Positions 1 to 7,987 of a stretch of 64,000 nucleotides of DNA are shown here, one piece after another. The notes below the pieces were generated by a model. The model worked only from the letters and a program-made list of their open reading frames with translations. It ran no database searches and was not told the DNA's origin. The stretch is taken from the NCBI GenBank assembly GCA_900468805.1, contig UEIF01000012.1, forward strand, positions 124,001 through 188,000, given 5' to 3'. Origin of the DNA: Hyphomicrobiales bacterium (GTDB taxonomy: Bacteria; Pseudomonadota; Alphaproteobacteria; Rhizobiales; Rhizobiaceae). Every line of letters starts with the position of its first letter. Positions within the stretch are counted from its first letter, which is position 1. A program made the translations under genes and the position numbers.

Positions 1-876
1 CTTTATGGCGCGCCGTTCCTCTGCATGCATCGCGCCGACTTGCATGAGGCGCTTTATTCAGTGCTTCCGCCCGAGATTGTTCATCTCGGCAAGAAGCTCA
101 TCGGCCTCGATCAGAAAAACGGCGGCGTCAGCCTTTCTTTCGCCGACGGCACGAAGGTCGAAGCGGATGCGGTCATTGCCGCAGATGGCGTTCACTCGCT
201 GGTGCGCGAGACCATCGTCGGTCCCGACGCGCCGCTCCACAAGGGACGCATCGCCTATCGCGCAGTCTTCGATGCCAGCCTGATGAACGGTGGCACGATT
301 GCACCCTCCAGAACAAAGTGGTGGGGCCTCGACCGGCACATCGTCATCTACTATACGGCAGCAGACCGGAGCTCGCTCTACTTCGTCACCAGTGTTCCCG
401 AGTCGGCCGACTGGATGACAACCGAATCCTGGTCGTCAAAGGGCGACGTCAAGGAGTTGCGCGCCGCCTATGAAGGCTTCCATCCGGAAGTTCAGATGGT
501 GCTCAACGCCTGCCCGGATTGCCATAAATGGGCAATTCTCGAACGCGAACCGCTGCCACGCTGGAGCGATGGGCGCGTTGCGCTTCTGGGCGACGCCTGC
601 CATCCGATGACGCCCTATATGGCCCAGGGTGCCGCAACCTCCATCGAGGATGCCGCCGTGCTGGCACGCTGCCTCGAGGCCGTCGACAATGACGATATCG
701 AAGGCGCCTTCCGCCGCTACGAGGCAAACCGCAAGCCGCGCACGTCTCGCATCCAGGCGATCTCCAGCGCCAATACATGGATGTCGGGTGGCAACGAAGA
801 TACGACATGGCTCTACGGCTATGACGCCTGGAACGTGCCGCTGGTCGGCGAAAATGACCTGGCAATGACCGGCTGA
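1..876 (+). CDS. nicC: FAD-dependent 6-hydroxynicotinate 3-monooxygenase-like protein (5' truncated by window edge)
   Basis: The frame is open from base 1 to the TGA at 874-876. The N-terminal FAD Rossmann motif lies outside the window. Visible are the class A flavin monooxygenase motifs: the DG motif (AADGVHSLVRE) and the ribityl-binding GD motif (LLGDACHPMTPYMAQGA) followed by IEDAAVLARCL. Beyond the generic family, the strings TKWWGLDRHIVIYYT and, near the end, ANTWM followed by WLYGYD match what I recall of NicC, which converts 6-hydroxynicotinate to 2,5-dihydroxypyridine by decarboxylative hydroxylation. Salicylate and 3-hydroxybenzoate hydroxylases share the first two motifs but usually not the tail. 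The next gene starts 13 bases downstream, so it is probably co-transcribed with the hydrolase and carrier. The family is certain; the substrate is inferred. Confidence 0.72.
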   Translation, partial: LYGAPFLCMHRADLHEALYSVLPPEIVHLGKKLIGLDQKNGGVSLSFADGTKVEADAVIAADGVHSLVRETIVGPDAPLHKGRIAYRAVFDASLMNGGTIAPSRTKWWGLDRHIVIYYTAADRSSLYFVTSVPESADWMTTESWSSKGDVKELRAAYEGFHPEVQMVLNACPDCHKWAILEREPLPRWSDGRVALLGDACHPMTPYMAQGAATSIEDAAVLARCLEAVDNDDIEGAFRRYEANRKPRTSRIQAISSANTWMSGGNEDTTWLYGYDAWNVPLVGENDLAMTG

Positions 877-889
877 TCGGAACGGCAAG

Positions 890-1726
890 ATGCTGAAGCA
901 AGAAACCCGCGCAATGGACGGTCACTATGAGTTCGTGACCGTCTCGGATGGCGCAACCATCGCCTTCCGGCGATACGGCACACCGGGAAAGCCGCGCCTG
1001 CTGCTGATCCATTCGCTTGCCCTTGATGGCAGCATCTGGACGGATGTCGTCTCCAGACTGGAAGGACAGGCCGAGATAATCTGTATCGACTGCCGGGGGC
1101 ATGGCTGGAGCAGCCGTGCCCCCCTTTCCAACGCAATCGAGCGCTTCGCCGACGACGCTGCCGAGGTTCTCGACAAGGCCGGCTGGGACCAAGTGGTGGT
1201 TGCGGGCTGTTCCATGGGCGGCTGTATCACGCAGGCCTTCGCCGCCCATCACCCGGAACGGGTTTCGGCGATGACCCTCATCGATACTACCGCTTGGTAT
1301 GGAGAAAAGGCCCCGCAGGAATGGCGGGCGCGGGCTCAAAAAGCGAGGACTGAAGGCCTCGCCTCGATGGCGGCCTTCCAGGCGACCCGCTGGTTCGGAG
1401 ACGGGTTCAGGGCGCAAAACCCCGTCAAGATCCGGGAGATGATGGAGATCTTTGTCCGCAACGATCTCGACGCCTATGAAGCGACCTGCATCATGCTCGG
1501 CAATGCCGACCTTCGCAGCGCCCTTCCCGGCTTCCATTTCCCGGTTTCCGTCATTGTCGGCGAAGAGGACTATGCAACCCCTGTCGAGAGTGCGCGCCAG
1601 CTTGCAGAGGCGATCCCTGGGGCGTCCCTGACGATCCTGCCGGGCGCCCGGCATCTGACGCCGATAGAATGCAGCGATGTCATCGCGGATGCGATCGGCA
1701 TGATGATTGAAGCTGCCGCCAAATAG
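890..1726 (+). CDS. Alpha/beta-fold hydrolase, PcaD/enol-lactonase-like
   Basis: This is a 278-residue alpha/beta hydrolase. The nucleophile elbow is GCSMGG with Ser108, and Asp227 (GEEDYATP) and His255 (GARHLTP) complete a plausible catalytic triad. The oxyanion region is LLLIHSLALDGSIW. Overall layout resembles 3-oxoadipate enol-lactonase (PcaD) more than NicD. It lies 13 bases after the NicC-like gene, so it most likely hydrolyses a lactone or amide intermediate of the same ring-degradation pathway. N-formylmaleamate deformylation, the NicD reaction, would fit the context but is not shown by the sequence. A second ATG at 914 is an alternative start. Cytoplasmic, with no signal peptide. Confidence 0.8.
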   Translation: MLKQETRAMDGHYEFVTVSDGATIAFRRYGTPGKPRLLLIHSLALDGSIWTDVVSRLEGQAEIICIDCRGHGWSSRAPLSNAIERFADDAAEVLDKAGWDQVVVAGCSMGGCITQAFAAHHPERVSAMTLIDTTAWYGEKAPQEWRARAQKARTEGLASMAAFQATRWFGDGFRAQNPVKIREMMEIFVRNDLDAYEATCIMLGNADLRSALPGFHFPVSVIVGEEDYATPVESARQLAEAIPGASLTILPGARHLTPIECSDVIADAIGMMIEAAAK

Positions 1727-1789
1727 GGCGAAGCTGGCGGCAAGGAGGCGCCGCCAGCCTGTTTAACCGTGCCGATCTGGGAGGATGAT

Positions 1790-3250
1790 ATGCACGATAA
1801 CAATAGCATACTGGTCGCTGGCTCGGCTGCAGGTGAAGTCTCGCGAGACGGCCCGCAGCAGATGCGATTGCCAGGCCGGGCTGCGGTCTTGACCGCGCGT
1901 TTCGAAGCGATCCCCTTTACGTCCTGGCATCGCCGGGCGCGTATCGTCATGGGCAGCGCCACTTTTCTCGATGCCTTCGATGCGCTTTCGCTTGCCTTTG
2001 TCCTGCCGATCCTGATCAAGCTTTGGGCGTTGACGCCGGCCGAGATCGGCTGGATGATCGCGGCAAGTTATATCGGCCAGCTCGTCGGCGCGCTGCTCTT
2101 CAGCCGGCTTGCAGAGACGTTCGGCCGCGTTCACATGGCTGCATCCGCGACCGCGCTCATGTCGGTCATGAGTCTGGCCTGCATATTGGTCGGCGATTTC
2201 CGGATGCTGTTCATTTGCCGACTGATCCAGGGTATCGGGGTTGGCGGCGAAATGCCCGTCGCTGCCACCTATATCAGCGAGCTTTTGCGCGCCAAGGGTC
2301 GCGGACGCAACTTCATGCTCTACGAGCTGATCTTCCCGATCGGGTTGATGGTGACGGGGCAGGTCGGCACGTTGATCGTGCCGGTCTTCGGCTGGAAATC
2401 GCTCTTCCTGCTTGGCGGGATTCCCGGCCTGCTGATTGCCTATCTGCTGTACCGCCTGCCGGAATCGCCGCGCTGGCTGATCGGCCAGGGCCGGCTCGAC
2501 GAAGCCGAAAAGGTGATCCGCCAGGCCGAGGAAAGTGCGCGGCGCAGGGATCCCGGCTATTCCTTCGACGACCGCGCCTATAACGAAGCCACACTGGCGC
2601 TCGGCGGTCAGAGCCAGGCCGCCGCACCGCGGCCACGCAGCCGCTGGCGGGAACTGTTGTCACCGACCTTCCGTGTGCGCACTATCGTCGCCTGGATCCT
2701 CTGGGCAAGTTCGTTCTTTGTCGCCAACAGCCTGAACAACTGGATGCCGACACTCTATCACACCGTCTATTCGCTGGAACTCGGGAGTGCGCTGCGAGCA
2801 GCCTCGATGACCAATGTCGCCCAGGTCGTCATCCTGCTTGCCTGCGCCTTCTGCATCGACCGCATCGGAAGGCGCACCTGGGCCGTCGTTTCCTTCCTCG
2901 TCGGCGCGGTTCTGCTGGCAGCACTCGCCGCCGGCGGGGCAAACAGTCTCTGGTCACTCATTCTACTTGCAACGCTTGCTTACGGCGTCGTCGGTTCCGT
3001 CAATGCCGTGCTCTATCTCTATACGCCGGAAATCTATCCGACGCGCATGCGTGCGGTCGGAACGGGTCTTGCCACATCATGGCTGCGCATCGCCTCAGCC
3101 GTCGGTCCGATGACGGTCGGCTACATGGTCGGCGCCCAGGGCATCAATTCGGTCTTCATCATGTTCGGGATCGTCGCCGTCATCGGCGCGCTGGCCGCAA
3201 CGCAGATGATCGAGACCGGTGGACGCAAGCTCGAGGAAATATCCTCCTAG
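1790..3250 (+). CDS. MFS transporter, sugar-porter/NiaP-like, probable aromatic-acid uptake
   Basis: A 486-residue, 12-helix major facilitator protein. Family signatures are DAFDALSLAFVLP in helix 1, the RLAETFGRV loop 2-3 motif, RLIQGIGVGGEMPVA in helix 4, PESPRWLIGQGR after helix 6 and YTPEIYPTRMRAVGTG in the C-terminal half. PESPRW and the late PEIYPT motif are typical of the sugar-porter-like group that includes the niacin carrier NiaP. Start chosen at ATG 1790 because GGGAGG lies at 1779-1784; a GTG at 1769 would add seven residues but has no such site. It follows the monooxygenase and hydrolase at a 63-base distance, so it likely imports their substrate. The exact solute is not determinable. 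Confidence 0.8.
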   Translation: MHDNNSILVAGSAAGEVSRDGPQQMRLPGRAAVLTARFEAIPFTSWHRRARIVMGSATFLDAFDALSLAFVLPILIKLWALTPAEIGWMIAASYIGQLVGALLFSRLAETFGRVHMAASATALMSVMSLACILVGDFRMLFICRLIQGIGVGGEMPVAATYISELLRAKGRGRNFMLYELIFPIGLMVTGQVGTLIVPVFGWKSLFLLGGIPGLLIAYLLYRLPESPRWLIGQGRLDEAEKVIRQAEESARRRDPGYSFDDRAYNEATLALGGQSQAAAPRPRSRWRELLSPTFRVRTIVAWILWASSFFVANSLNNWMPTLYHTVYSLELGSALRAASMTNVAQVVILLACAFCIDRIGRRTWAVVSFLVGAVLLAALAAGGANSLWSLILLATLAYGVVGSVNAVLYLYTPEIYPTRMRAVGTGLATSWLRIASAVGPMTVGYMVGAQGINSVFIMFGIVAVIGALAATQMIETGGRKLEEISS

Positions 3251-3286
3251 GTGCCGTCACCCCGTGCCCTGCCCGCTCCGTGGAGA

Positions 3287-3316
3287 GAAGTCCCGGCACA
3301 AGCGTGTCGGGACTTC
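3287..3316. terminator. Hairpin terminator between convergent MFS genes
   Basis: A 13-base-pair stem (one G-T wobble pair) with a 4-base loop lies between the stop codons of two convergent genes and is followed by the AT-rich run GATATTTAAA. It can serve as a bidirectional rho-independent terminator. Confidence 0.75.
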
Positions 3317-3331
3317 GATATTTAAAGGCTT

Positions 3332-4624
3332 TCAGGCGCCGCGTGGTACTGCGTCATGCTCCTTGCGTGCTATCACCGTGGCAACGACAAAGACGAGCAG
3401 CGCGCCGACGGCAAGGCAGATTGACAGGAAGAACATCGGCGCAATCGTGCTTCCAGTCGCATCCTTGATCCAGGGCACGACGTTCTGGGCGACGAAGCCG
3501 CCAAGATTGCCGACGGAATTGATGGCGGCGAGGCCGGCTGCAGCCCCGGCCCCCTTCAGGAAGCGTGACGGAAGGCTCCAGAAGACCGGCTGCGGCGCGA
3601 AGATGCCGGCTGCGGCAATGCAGAGGAATATGAACTGCACCGTGTTGTTCGGCACGAGCGCGGAGAGCAGCAGGCAAGCCGCCCCAATGAAGGCAGGGAT
3701 GACGATATAGGGCGTCTTCACCTTCACCTTGTCGGCAGCAGCCGGCACCGCCCAGAGTGCAATCGCGACCAGTATCCACGGGATGATGTTGATGAAGCCG
3801 TTTACCGTGTTGCTGACACCGAATGACTTCACGATGGTCGGCAACCAGTAGCTGAGGCCGTAAGCTGCGAGCGGAAAGGCGATGTAGCAGAGCGCCATCA
3901 ACAGGACGCGGGGATCGACAAGCGCCTTGAAGCCGTTTCCGGCATTGTGGTCCATGCCGGAATTTTCGGATGCAAGCCGGTTTGCAAGCCAGCCCTTCTC
4001 CTCGTCACTGAGGAAACTTGCACTTTCGGGCCGGTCATAGAGATAGAAGAAGGTGACGATACCGGCGATGACGGCCGGAATGCCGGTTGCCAGGAACACC
4101 CATTGCCAGCCGGCATGGCCAAGGAAGCCGTCAAGATCGAGCAGCATGCCGCCAACCGGCGCTCCGACGGCATTGGCAAGCGCGCTGAAGATCATGAAGA
4201 GCCCCACCATGCGGCCGCGATAATCCGAAGGGAACCAGAGTGTCAGAAGATAGAGGACGCCCGGAAAGAAGCCCGCCTCGCAGACGCCGAGCAGGAAGCG
4301 CAGGATATAGAACATCGTCGCGTTCTGCGTATAGGAGAGCAGGATGGTGACGATACCCCAGGAGACTAGGATGCGCGCGAACCAGACGCGTGCGCCGAAC
4401 CTGTCGAGAAACAGGTTGCTCGGTACTTCGAAGAGGAAATAGCCGATGAAAAAGAGCGAGGCGCCAAGGCCGTAGGCATATTCGCTCATACCGAGCGCAT
4501 CGACCATTTCCAGCTTGGCGAAACTCACGTTCTGACGATCGATATAGGCAATGAGGTAAAGGATTCCGAGGAATGGCATGAGGCGCCAGGTAATCTTCGA
4601 GATCAACTGCTGTTCGTTGACCAT
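3332..4624 (-). CDS. MFS transporter, anion:cation symporter (ACS) family, TtuB/NicT-like
   Basis: 430 residues with 12 predicted helices. The N-terminal RLMPFLGILYLIAYIDRQNV and the FEVPSNLFLDRFGARVW segment are hallmarks of the ACS family, which includes phthalate, tartrate (TtuB), glucarate/galactarate and NicT carriers. The LRFLLGVCEAGFFPGV helix-4 motif is intact. It is transcribed away from the glycerate kinase gene at 4797, with 172 bases between the two starts. That pairing resembles tartrate-utilisation loci, where a TtuB carrier sits near TtuD. A nicotinate-related role is the alternative, given the NicC-like gene nearby. Function as a proton-coupled organic anion importer is well supported; the solute is not. 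Confidence 0.82.
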   Translation of the reverse strand: MVNEQQLISKITWRLMPFLGILYLIAYIDRQNVSFAKLEMVDALGMSEYAYGLGASLFFIGYFLFEVPSNLFLDRFGARVWFARILVSWGIVTILLSYTQNATMFYILRFLLGVCEAGFFPGVLYLLTLWFPSDYRGRMVGLFMIFSALANAVGAPVGGMLLDLDGFLGHAGWQWVFLATGIPAVIAGIVTFFYLYDRPESASFLSDEEKGWLANRLASENSGMDHNAGNGFKALVDPRVLLMALCYIAFPLAAYGLSYWLPTIVKSFGVSNTVNGFINIIPWILVAIALWAVPAAADKVKVKTPYIVIPAFIGAACLLLSALVPNNTVQFIFLCIAAAGIFAPQPVFWSLPSRFLKGAGAAAGLAAINSVGNLGGFVAQNVVPWIKDATGSTIAPMFFLSICLAVGALLVFVVATVIARKEHDAVPRGA

Positions 4625-4796
4625 TGCAAATTCTCCAAATGATTGTTGCTTTTCCCCCGAATAGATAGCGCTGCCCGACGATTATCAATCGCACCGAGAG
4701 GATAGTTGCCTTCGAGATTGACAATCCATATGCCGTCAGTCCAAGCGTAGGGTAGCGGTAAGCTTCCCCTCCTGTCGTATCTCAAGAGAGATCATC

Positions 4797-6062
4797 ATGG
4801 CCCTGTCCTCTCCCCGCGAGTTCCTCACCAGCCTGTTTTCCGCGGCCGTTCGCGCCGCCGATCCGGTGACCGGCATCAAGGCGCATCTGCCGGAAAAGCC
4901 TGGCGGCAAGACGGTTGTGATCGGCGCCGGCAAGGGTGCTGCGCAGATGGCCCGCGCACTGGAAAGCGTGTGGGACGGCCCGCTCGAAGGCGTGGTCGTC
5001 ACCCGCTACGGCTACGGCTGTGAAACACAGAATATCGACATCATCGAAGCCGCCCATCCGGTTCCCGATGCCGCCGGTCTTGCCGCCAGTAAACGCCTGA
5101 TGGAAGCAGTCGCCGGCCTTGGCGAAAACGATCTCGTCATCGCCCTGATCTGCGGCGGCGGCTCGGCGCTCCTGCCCTCCCCGCCCGAGGGCCTGACGCT
5201 GCAGGACGAGATCCTGCTCAACGAGCTGCTGCTCGCCTCCGGCGCACCGATCTCTGCCATGAACGTCGTGCGCAAGCATCTTTCCACCATCAAGGGCGGC
5301 CGGCTCGCCGCTGCGACCAAAGCCCGCGTCGTCAGCCTGATCGTCTCGGATATTCCCGGCGACAACCCGGCCCATGTCGCCTCGGGCCCAACCGTTCCTG
5401 ACGGCTCGACCCGTCACGACGCGCTTCAAATCATCAAGCAATACAGCCTTAAATTGCCCCAGGCGGCGATCGATCATCTGAACTCCCCCAAGGCCGATGC
5501 GCCGCACCCGAACGATCCGGTCTTTGCCCGTCATGCACATCACATCATCGCCTCAGCCGGCGTGTCGCTCGAAGCGGCCGCCGAACTTGCCCGTTCTGAG
5601 GGCATAACGCCGGCAATCCTGTCGGATTCCGTCGAAGGGGAATCGCGCGACGTGGCACAGGTGCACGCGGCGATCGCCCGCGAGGTGGCCGGTCGCGACC
5701 GGCCTTTCACCAAGCCTGTCGTCATCCTCTCTGGCGGTGAGACGACGGTGACGCTGCGCGTCAGGGGCGGCAAAGGCGGCCGCAACGGTGAATTCGCGCT
5801 CGCACTCGCATTGGCAATCGACGGGCATGACGCCATTCACGTGCTTGCCGCCGATACCGATGGCATCGACGGTTCGGAAGACAATGCCGGCGCATTCTCG
5901 GATGGTGGCACGGTCAAGAGATTGCGCGCAGCCGGCCTCGACCCGCGCCGCGTGCTTGACGGCAATGACAGCTATTCCGGCTTCACGGCCATCGGCGACC
6001 TGTTCGAAACCGGCCCGACCGGCACCAATGTCAACGACTTCAGGGCAATCCTGATCGTCTGA
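4797..6062 (+). CDS. ttuD: Glycerate 2-kinase / hydroxypyruvate reductase family (MOFRL type)
   Basis: 421 residues, the normal size for class II glycerate kinase (GckA/TtuD). The N-terminal nucleotide-binding domain shows GAGKGAAQMA and ICGGGSALLPSPPEGLTLQ. The C-terminal MOFRL domain shows LSGGETTVTLRVRGGKGGRN and AADTDGIDGSEDNAGAF. Proteins of this family phosphorylate D-glycerate to 2-phosphoglycerate; in tartrate loci the same family was historically called hydroxypyruvate reductase. It lies divergent from an ACS-type carrier, so the pair may feed tartrate, glycerate or hydroxypyruvate into lower glycolysis. Start at ATG 4797, preceded by AGAGAG. Confidence 0.88.
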   Translation: MALSSPREFLTSLFSAAVRAADPVTGIKAHLPEKPGGKTVVIGAGKGAAQMARALESVWDGPLEGVVVTRYGYGCETQNIDIIEAAHPVPDAAGLAASKRLMEAVAGLGENDLVIALICGGGSALLPSPPEGLTLQDEILLNELLLASGAPISAMNVVRKHLSTIKGGRLAAATKARVVSLIVSDIPGDNPAHVASGPTVPDGSTRHDALQIIKQYSLKLPQAAIDHLNSPKADAPHPNDPVFARHAHHIIASAGVSLEAAAELARSEGITPAILSDSVEGESRDVAQVHAAIAREVAGRDRPFTKPVVILSGGETTVTLRVRGGKGGRNGEFALALALAIDGHDAIHVLAADTDGIDGSEDNAGAFSDGGTVKRLRAAGLDPRRVLDGNDSYSGFTAIGDLFETGPTGTNVNDFRAILIV

Positions 6063-6097
6063 CCGCTCGTCCACGAAAGCCCGTGCGGTTCACCGCT

Positions 6098-6955
6098 TTA
6101 CCGATGCGTTCTCGGATAGGGATTGGGCTCCGGCGGCGTCCAGTTGGCGAGCGTCGCGGGATCGGGCTTCCATACCTCGACTTTCAAAGGATAGCAGGCG
6201 GCCGCATCACTGGAATGACTTGCGCTACAATCGCCTCCCGGGCAGGCAGACAGGGCACCGAGAAGATCGATCTCAGCAAAGAATTCGATGAAGTCTCCCG
6301 GACGCACAGGGCTGGCCTTCATGAAATACTGATGTGTATCCCTGGTGAAGCCGGTGCACATGAAGACATTCAGCACGTCATGGACATGCATCTCGGCCTG
6401 CTCGATCGGTATGCCGCAGTCGGCGGCAAGCGCCCGTGTCAGGTTCGAATGGCAGCAGTGATGATAATCACCACCTTCCAGCAACCGGTTGGTATAGGGA
6501 TCGCAGCGTGTTCCGATGACATCGTGAACGCCGGCGCCATCATCGTCCCAGCCGTACCAGCCAAGGCTGTCGTAGGTGATGGTTGCCATGGGACGCAGAT
6601 ATGGCAGCGTGCTCCAGAGACGATCACCAATGCCAACATGGGTGGCGTGCAAGGCCCGCGTCTTGCCGCTGAAAAAACGTTCGGTGAGATCGCCGGCATT
6701 CCACAGATTGAGATCGCCGACCTGAGGGCCCTCCATGCTGACGATGCGGAAGAAATGCCCCTGCGCAACGTGGAAGCTGCCTGCTTCGCGCGGCGGCACG
6801 ATCACCTCGGTGACCTTCGTCAGCGTTTGGCGGACGGCCGCAAGCAGCTCGAGATCGGCGGAGGGAAGCGTTTCTACGGGATAGACGACCACGGGCGGCG
6901 CTGAACGTCGCTCGGCTGCGTCAGAAGGGCTTGGCATCATGGACTGCTTCGACAT
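6098..6955 (-). CDS. Urea carboxylase-associated family protein (DUF1989)
   Basis: About 285 residues. The DUF1989 domain is seen in the segments GSFHVAQGHFFRIVSMEGPQ, QVGDLNLWNA, a His/Cys-rich GGDYHHCCHSNL centre and FIEFFAEIDLLGALSACPGG near the end. The domain is related to urea carboxylase-associated proteins and to aminomethyltransferase-like enzymes acting on small amines; the reaction here is not known. The conserved histidines and cysteines suggest a metal site. Start taken at ATG 6955, with GCGGA just upstream; the frame stays open to 7006. It is divergent from the LysR gene at 7100, whose product is the probable regulator, and two palindromes lie between them. Confidence 0.8.
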   Translation of the reverse strand: MSKQSMMPSPSDAAERRSAPPVVVYPVETLPSADLELLAAVRQTLTKVTEVIVPPREAGSFHVAQGHFFRIVSMEGPQVGDLNLWNAGDLTERFFSGKTRALHATHVGIGDRLWSTLPYLRPMATITYDSLGWYGWDDDGAGVHDVIGTRCDPYTNRLLEGGDYHHCCHSNLTRALAADCGIPIEQAEMHVHDVLNVFMCTGFTRDTHQYFMKASPVRPGDFIEFFAEIDLLGALSACPGGDCSASHSSDAAACYPLKVEVWKPDPATLANWTPPEPNPYPRTHR

Positions 6956-7034
6956 CTTGTTGTTTCCGCTCGGCTGGCGATCTTCGGGTGCTCTGCCCCG
7001 CGACACGCGATAAGTCGACGAGCACTCTTAGCGC

Positions 7035-7054
7035 GGTTGCACCATGGGGCAACC
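7035..7054. promoter_or_regulatory. 20-bp palindrome, probable LysR operator 1
   Basis: GGTTGC and GCAACC flank an inner CCATGG core; only one opposed base pair fails to match. It lies in the 144-base divergent gap between the DUF1989 and LysR genes and shares a TTGC...ATGGG...GCAA pattern with the repeat at 7064-7080. Assignment to the LysR protein is inference from position. Confidence 0.55.
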
Positions 7055-7063
7055 GAGATGTTT

Positions 7064-7080
7064 CTTGCTCAATGGGCAAG
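7064..7080. promoter_or_regulatory. 17-bp inverted repeat, probable LysR operator 2
   Basis: CTTGC and GCAAG arms are separated by TCAATGG. The repeat starts 29 bases after the start of operator 1 and ends 19 bases before the LysR start codon, which fits autoregulation plus activation of the divergent gene. Confidence 0.5.
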
Positions 7081-7099
7081 TTTTGCTTAGCCATCTCAC

Positions 7100-7969
7100 A
7101 TGAGAAACCTTCCCATCGCATCATTGCGGGCATTCGAAGCCGCCGCACGTCATGAAAGCTTCGTCAGGGCAGCTGCCGAATTAAACCTGAAGCCCGCCGG
7201 CATCAGCCAGCATGTGAGGGCGATAGAGAACTGGCTTTGTGTTCCCTTGTTTTTGCGCCATAGCCGCGGCGTGACGCTGACAGCCGCCGGCAGGGAATTC
7301 GGCGCAGCCGTCACGCATGCATTGGCGCATATCGAAATCGCCGCCGGGCAATTACGGCTCGAGGCGAACAGCCGTCCTGTCAGCGTTGCGTGCATTCCCT
7401 CCATGGCGGTGCGATGGCTCATTCCGCAGCTGCCGAGGCTGAGAATTGCTTATCCTGATATCCGGATCAACATCGTCTATGCGCTCGATGCCAAGACGCC
7501 GGAAGCGGCCGGCGCCGACCTGCTGATCTGCCACGGGATGCGGCCGAGTTCCGGCGCCATCAAGCTCTTGGATGCCGAGACCAGACCAACCTGCTCGGCG
7601 GAATTCCTCGCTCGACATGGTCCCTTTCATACGCCTGCCGACCTGCTTGGTTGCGAAATCCTGCACGACGAGACGACCGATGCCTGGGCACGCTGGTTGT
7701 CAGGCACCGGCATCCATTCCGCACCGAAGCTCGGACCTGTTTTTGCCGACTTCAATCTCATGATCGGCTCGTTGATCGGTGGCCAGGGTGTCGGCCTTTG
7801 CCCGACAGCGCTGATCGCAGACGAGATCGCGGCGGGTTCGCTCATTTCCCTCTTCGAGAGGGCGTCCGATACGGACAAGGCCTACTGGCTCATCGAGGCG
7901 AAAGGCCTCTCGCGCGAGGCAAAAACGCTTCGGGATTGGCTGCTTGCGGCAAGACAGGACGAGGGCTGA
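7100..7969 (+). CDS. LysR-family transcriptional regulator (GcvA-like)
   Basis: 289 residues. The N-terminal helix-turn-helix shows SLRAFEAAARHESFVRAAAE and a winged part with LTAAGREFGAAVTHAL. The opening MRNLPIASLRAFEAAARHES is typical of the GcvA-like branch. The C-terminal periplasmic-binding-type effector domain follows, with ACIPSMAVRWLIPQLPRL. It is divergent from the DUF1989 gene, the usual LysR arrangement, and the two palindromes at 7035-7080 are the likely binding sites. The start at ATG 7100 keeps the whole HTH. The effector is unknown; an amine or amino-acid-like compound is a guess from the neighbour. Confidence 0.88.
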   Translation: MRNLPIASLRAFEAAARHESFVRAAAELNLKPAGISQHVRAIENWLCVPLFLRHSRGVTLTAAGREFGAAVTHALAHIEIAAGQLRLEANSRPVSVACIPSMAVRWLIPQLPRLRIAYPDIRINIVYALDAKTPEAAGADLLICHGMRPSSGAIKLLDAETRPTCSAEFLARHGPFHTPADLLGCEILHDETTDAWARWLSGTGIHSAPKLGPVFADFNLMIGSLIGGQGVGLCPTALIADEIAAGSLISLFERASDTDKAYWLIEAKGLSREAKTLRDWLLAARQDEG

Positions 7970-7987
7970 CGATCCGGCCGGGACCGA

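Noticed and set aside
503..1654. A 383-codon minus-strand frame over the NicC-like and hydrolase genes
   Set aside because: Conserved catalytic motifs are all on the plus strand.
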